64,000 nt of DNA from Vibrio chagasii (lineage in GTDB: Bacteria; Pseudomonadota; Gammaproteobacteria; Enterobacterales; Vibrionaceae): NCBI RefSeq assembly GCF_024347355.1, contig NZ_AP025465.1:558001-622000 (forward strand). The letters run 5' to 3'. The translations under genes and the position numbers were made by a program. The notes below the pieces were generated by a model that was given only the letters and a program-made list of their open reading frames with translations, ran no database searches and was not told the DNA's origin. Positions 61,015-64,000 of this stretch are shown here, piece by piece; position 1 is the stretch's first letter; each line of letters opens with the position of its first letter.

Positions 61015-61278
61015 TCGAATTATCAATGGCTTATTAAGGTGGTAATGCCACTCGTTTTGTCGACTCTAAAAACTGGAGAAATGTCACACTTTTGTCTAGA
61101 GTTTATAAATGCGACATTAAGAATATCGTTTGATATTGAAAGCATTAATTTGAATAAAACAGCGACAATTTGGCTGGGCTAGGTCAGGAGTAAGTGTTTG
61201 GGGTGAAAGATGCGGCTTATGTGTAGTATGTGAAATCAGAGTCTGATACCCGTAGATAGATAATTCAAGGATAAGACT

Positions 61279-61587
61279 ATGACTATGATTTGTGCAAAGG
61301 AATTTTCAGAATGGTTAAGACATAGGTTCAGCACTGAGAATGCGGGTATTTCTATTTCAAGAGATGATATCAACCAATTAACAGGCAGACAGCGACTAGA
61401 CCCTAGCTTTGTCAACGATGTACATTATGAATTGATGCAGTATGGAATGGCATTTGTGACAGATACCGGGCGGGAAAACTTTTATCTCGTTCCTGTATCA
61501 CAGTCGATAAATTGGCGAGAGCGACTCGAATATCAATTTGAAAAAGAGTTATTCTGCAACATTTATCCCATCGAAAAATCCGGATAA
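61279..61587 (+). CDS. Hypothetical protein, unrecognised
   Basis: A 102-residue soluble protein with no signal peptide. It starts at ATG 61279 seven bases after AAGGA (61267-61271). Residues 1-60 (AKEFSEWLRHRFSTENAG, then ISRDDINQLTGRQRLDPSFVNDVHYELMQYG) look like a small helical, possibly winged-helix fold. The C-terminal part repeats ENFYLVPVSQSINWRERLEYQFEKELF. I do not recognise a family. It is monocistronic with a good terminator, so it is probably a real gene. Confidence 0.65.
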   Translation: MTMICAKEFSEWLRHRFSTENAGISISRDDINQLTGRQRLDPSFVNDVHYELMQYGMAFVTDTGRENFYLVPVSQSINWRERLEYQFEKELFCNIYPIEKSG

Positions 61588-61589
61588 GA

Positions 61590-61625
61590 AAAAGGTTCAA
61601 CTTAATGATTAAGTTGAACCTTTTC
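61590..61625. terminator. Bidirectional terminator between the hypothetical gene and yfhL
   Basis: AAAAGGTTCAACTTAA (61590-61605) pairs with TTAAGTTGAACCTTTT (61609-61624). It separates convergent genes. Confidence 0.87.
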
Positions 61626-61629
61626 TCTT

Positions 61630-61887
<258 letters not shown>

Positions 61888-61912
61888 TTACTTCTCGGTT
61901 TTCTAAGTAAAG

Positions 61913-63316
61913 TTACTTACCAGATGCGTTGCGTGTATCTTGGCCTTCGCTCAAGTTACGCATCAACAAGCCGTACTCTAAGTCTAGATCAGCTGGTACA
62001 GGGATGAATACAAAGTGACCGTTGCCTTTTGCGTCTTCAACGGCTTCAGACTTACGGTTTTCCATCATCTCTAGTGTGAAAACAACGTTACCTTTTGGTG
62101 TCATCATTTCCAAGCTGTCGCCTACTAGGAACTTGTTTTTCACTTCTACTTCCGCTAGATCGCCACGGCGTTTACCTGTGAATTCGCCAACAAATTGTTG
62201 AGTATCAGAGATAGAGTAACCGTACTCGTAGTTTTGGTAAGTGTCGTGAGTGTGGCGACGTAGGAAGCCTTCAGTGTAGCCGCGGTGCGCTAGGCTCTCT
62301 AGAGTACCCATTAGGCTTTCATCAAATGGCTTGCCTGCTACGGCGTCATCGATAGCTTTACGGTAAACTTGTGCAGTACGAGCACAGTAGTAGAAAGACT
62401 TAGTACGGCCTTCGATTTTCAGTGAGTGAACACCCATCTTCGTTAGACGCTCAACGTGCTGGATTGCACGAAGGTCTTTTGAGTTCATGATGTAAGTACC
62501 ATGCTCATCTTCAAACGCAGCCATTTTCTCTTCAGGCTTGTGTGACTCTGAAAGTAGAACCACTTCATCTGTTGGTTTACCTAGACCTAGTGTGTTGTCT
62601 GGACGTTCGTCTTGAACTTCAACATCCTGAATCTCTACACCAGTAGGGTTTGCTTCAACGATCTGACCGTTTTCGTCTTCTTTTGCCGCTTCAGTTTTGT
62701 ATTCCCAACGACAAGCGTTAGTGCAAGTACCTTGGTTAGGATCGCGTTTGTTCATGTAACCAGAAAGTAGACAGCGACCAGAGTACGCCATGCAAAGTGC
62801 ACCGTGAACAAAGATCTCTAGTTCTGTTTCAGGACAGTGTTCGCGGATCTCTTCGATCTCTTCAAGTGATAACTCACGAGATAGGATGACACGCTCAACG
62901 CCTTGTGTAGCCCAGAATTTTACAGTTGCCCAGTTTACAGCGTTAGCTTGAACTGAAAGGTGGATAGGCATTTCAGGGAATGCTTCACGAACCATCATGA
63001 TAAGACCAGGATCAGACATGATAAGAGCGTCTGGGCCCATATCAACAACTGGCTTAAGGTCGCGAATGAAAGTTTTTAATTTAGAGTTGTGTGGCTGAAT
63101 GTTACATACAACATATAACTTTTTGCCTTGAGCATGAGCTTCATCGATACCGATTTGTAGGTTTTCGTGGTTGAACTCATTGTTACGAACGCGAAGGCTG
63201 TAACGTGGCTGGCCCGCGTAAACCGCATCAGCGCCGTAGGCGAATGCGTAACGCATGTTTTTAAGGCTTCCTGCCGGTGATAATAGTTCAGGTACAAATG
63301 GTTTTTGTGTAGTCAT
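61913..63316 (-). CDS. trhP: tRNA 5-hydroxyuridine modification protein TrhP (YegQ, U32 family)
   Basis: A 467-residue U32-family protein. TrhP is needed for prephenate-dependent hydroxylation of U34 in tRNAs, forming ho5U, the precursor of cmo5U. The family signature is ELEIFVHGALCMAYSGRCLLS near residue 165, with cysteines in GTCTNACRWEY and KSFYYCARTAQ that probably bind an iron-sulfur cluster. It precedes a ferredoxin gene. The prephenate it depends on comes from the chorismate mutases encoded by tyrA and pheA in this window. Confidence 0.92.
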   Translation of the reverse strand: MTTQKPFVPELLSPAGSLKNMRYAFAYGADAVYAGQPRYSLRVRNNEFNHENLQIGIDEAHAQGKKLYVVCNIQPHNSKLKTFIRDLKPVVDMGPDALIMSDPGLIMMVREAFPEMPIHLSVQANAVNWATVKFWATQGVERVILSRELSLEEIEEIREHCPETELEIFVHGALCMAYSGRCLLSGYMNKRDPNQGTCTNACRWEYKTEAAKEDENGQIVEANPTGVEIQDVEVQDERPDNTLGLGKPTDEVVLLSESHKPEEKMAAFEDEHGTYIMNSKDLRAIQHVERLTKMGVHSLKIEGRTKSFYYCARTAQVYRKAIDDAVAGKPFDESLMGTLESLAHRGYTEGFLRRHTHDTYQNYEYGYSISDTQQFVGEFTGKRRGDLAEVEVKNKFLVGDSLEMMTPKGNVVFTLEMMENRKSEAVEDAKGNGHFVFIPVPADLDLEYGLLMRNLSEGQDTRNASGK

Positions 63317-63481
63317 TGCTTCGTTCTCTAATCTGATCTCAAGTCAGGTTGATACCACCAAGTGATATCAAAGGGGCGCAAATTTTACGCTAAAATGAGT
63401 CTGGTTGATAGCCCTAAAGATAGCAATGATATTAAGAAGAGAGTGAAGGGATAAATATACAGCGGGAAATGTAGGGAAAAT

Positions 63482-63508
63482 AAGCTCAGGCACGGAGCAC
63501 CTGAGCTT
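63482..63508 (-). terminator. rdgC terminator
   Basis: AAGCTCAGG (63482-63490) pairs with CCTGAGCTT (63500-63508). Read on the minus strand it is followed by a T-rich tract. Confidence 0.7.
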
Positions 63509-63520
63509 TGGAGATACCGA

Positions 63521-64000
63521 TTAAGCGTTCGGTTGAGTTAATCCACCTAGTGATTCGAATAGATTCGGAAGGAACACGCTGAACTCACCACATAGCAATG
63601 AGAAATCTGCATCAAAGCGTGCAGCTTGGTCCTCACGGGGAATATCGTCGTTCTCATCTTTAAGTTCATCGCTAAACTTCAGGCGCTTGATACTGCCGTC
63701 TTCAGCCAGGATGAATTCAATGCGATCTTGCCAGTTGATAAGCAGCTTGGTTACCACTTTATTTGCTTCGATGTGGTTTTTAATCTCGTCGGCTTCTAGC
63801 TCTTGTTTTTTAACTCGAACAATACCACCGTCTTCTTGAATCGACTTAAGCTCAGCTTCATCAAGCATTGTAATGCCTTGAGGCGTATCACCTGATTTAA
63901 CCCACTCGGTTAGTGTTGTTTCTATCGCTTGCTCAGGAATAGCTGGCACGACTGGTAGGCTACCCATTGTTTTACGCAGCAGAGCTAATACGTCTTCTGC
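63521..64000 (-). CDS. rdgC: Recombination-associated protein RdgC, C-terminal part
   Basis: About 159 residues of RdgC, a ring-shaped double-stranded DNA binding protein that restrains RecA. The frame is open to the window edge; the in-frame ATG at 63967 is internal, since upstream codons ([11 protein letters not shown]) match the family. Typical segments are [52 protein letters not shown] and [11 protein letters not shown]. The N-terminal half lies outside the window. Confidence 0.94.
   Translation of the reverse strand, partial: AEDVLALLRKTMGSLPVVPAIPEQAIETTLTEWVKSGDTPQGITMLDEAELKSIQEDGGIVRVKKQELEADEIKNHIEANKVVTKLLINWQDRIEFILAEDGSIKRLKFSDELKDENDDIPREDQAARFDADFSLLCGEFSVFLPNLFESLGGLTQPNA

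Overview
The window is chromosomal DNA from a Vibrio (Gammaproteobacteria). The gene order mutH, rppH, ptsP, lgt, thyA, Na/Pi symporter, nhaR, hlyU, rpsT, murJ, ribF, ileS, lspA, fkpB, ispH and later aroF, tyrA, slt, trpR, yjjX, mbaA-like, pheA, raiA, bamD, rluD, pgeF, clpB, rrn is the large-chromosome order I recall from V. cholerae. HlyU and the MbaA-like protein also point to Vibrio. Coding sequence and spacer repeats suggest a marine species outside the cholerae group, possibly the Splendidus clade, but the clade is a guess.

Layout. 1-2.5 kb: a DUF1127 protein, a small uncharacterised protein and mutH, then a gene-free stretch dense in DnaA boxes. 2.5-7.8 kb: rppH, ptsP, a TauE-type permease, lgt and thyA, all on the plus strand. 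7.8-9.3 kb: an intact IS50/Tn5-like insertion sequence. 9.3-9.65 kb: a structured repeat region. 9.7-21.1 kb: housekeeping genes (phosphate symporter, nhaR, hlyU, rpsT, murJ, ribF, ileS, lspA, fkpB, ispH). 21.2-25.7 kb: a LytS/LytTR two-component system (BtsSR type) and a CstA-family transporter whose upstream region carries evenly spaced LytTR-type sites. 25.8-33 kb: a lipoprotein, then divergent murein-sugar recycling operons (murQ, anmK, BadF-type kinase, SSS symporter, facing a RpiR regulator and nagZ). 33.1-46.6 kb: aromatic amino acid genes (aroF, tyrA, trpR, pheA with leader peptide and attenuator) among a murein endopeptidase, a PilZ protein, ettA, slt, yjjX, a GGDEF/EAL protein and raiA. 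47-53.9 kb: an MltF-like transglycosylase, bamD, rluD, pgeF and clpB. 54-60 kb: a complete rRNA operon with tRNA-Ala(GGC) in the spacer and distal tRNA-Asp and tRNA-Trp, ending in a decayed copy of the tRNA-Trp tail. 60.1-64 kb: mepA, an unknown ORF, a YfhL-type ferredoxin, trhP and the C-terminal part of rdgC.

How the genes fit together. Murein metabolism dominates: lipid II flippase MurJ, lytic transglycosylases Slt and MltF-like, endopeptidases M23 and MepA, NagZ, AnmK, MurQ, PgeF, and the lipoprotein enzymes Lgt and LspA. The recycling cluster has no PTS gene. Its gene content fits uptake of unphosphorylated sugar by a sodium symporter followed by an ATP-dependent kinase. Aromatic synthesis shows its regulation directly in DNA, with TyrR boxes before aroF and a Phe-rich leader and attenuator before pheA. 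The most notable non-coding feature is the DnaA-box cluster beside mutH, the neighbourhood of the E. coli DnaA-reactivating sequence DARS2.
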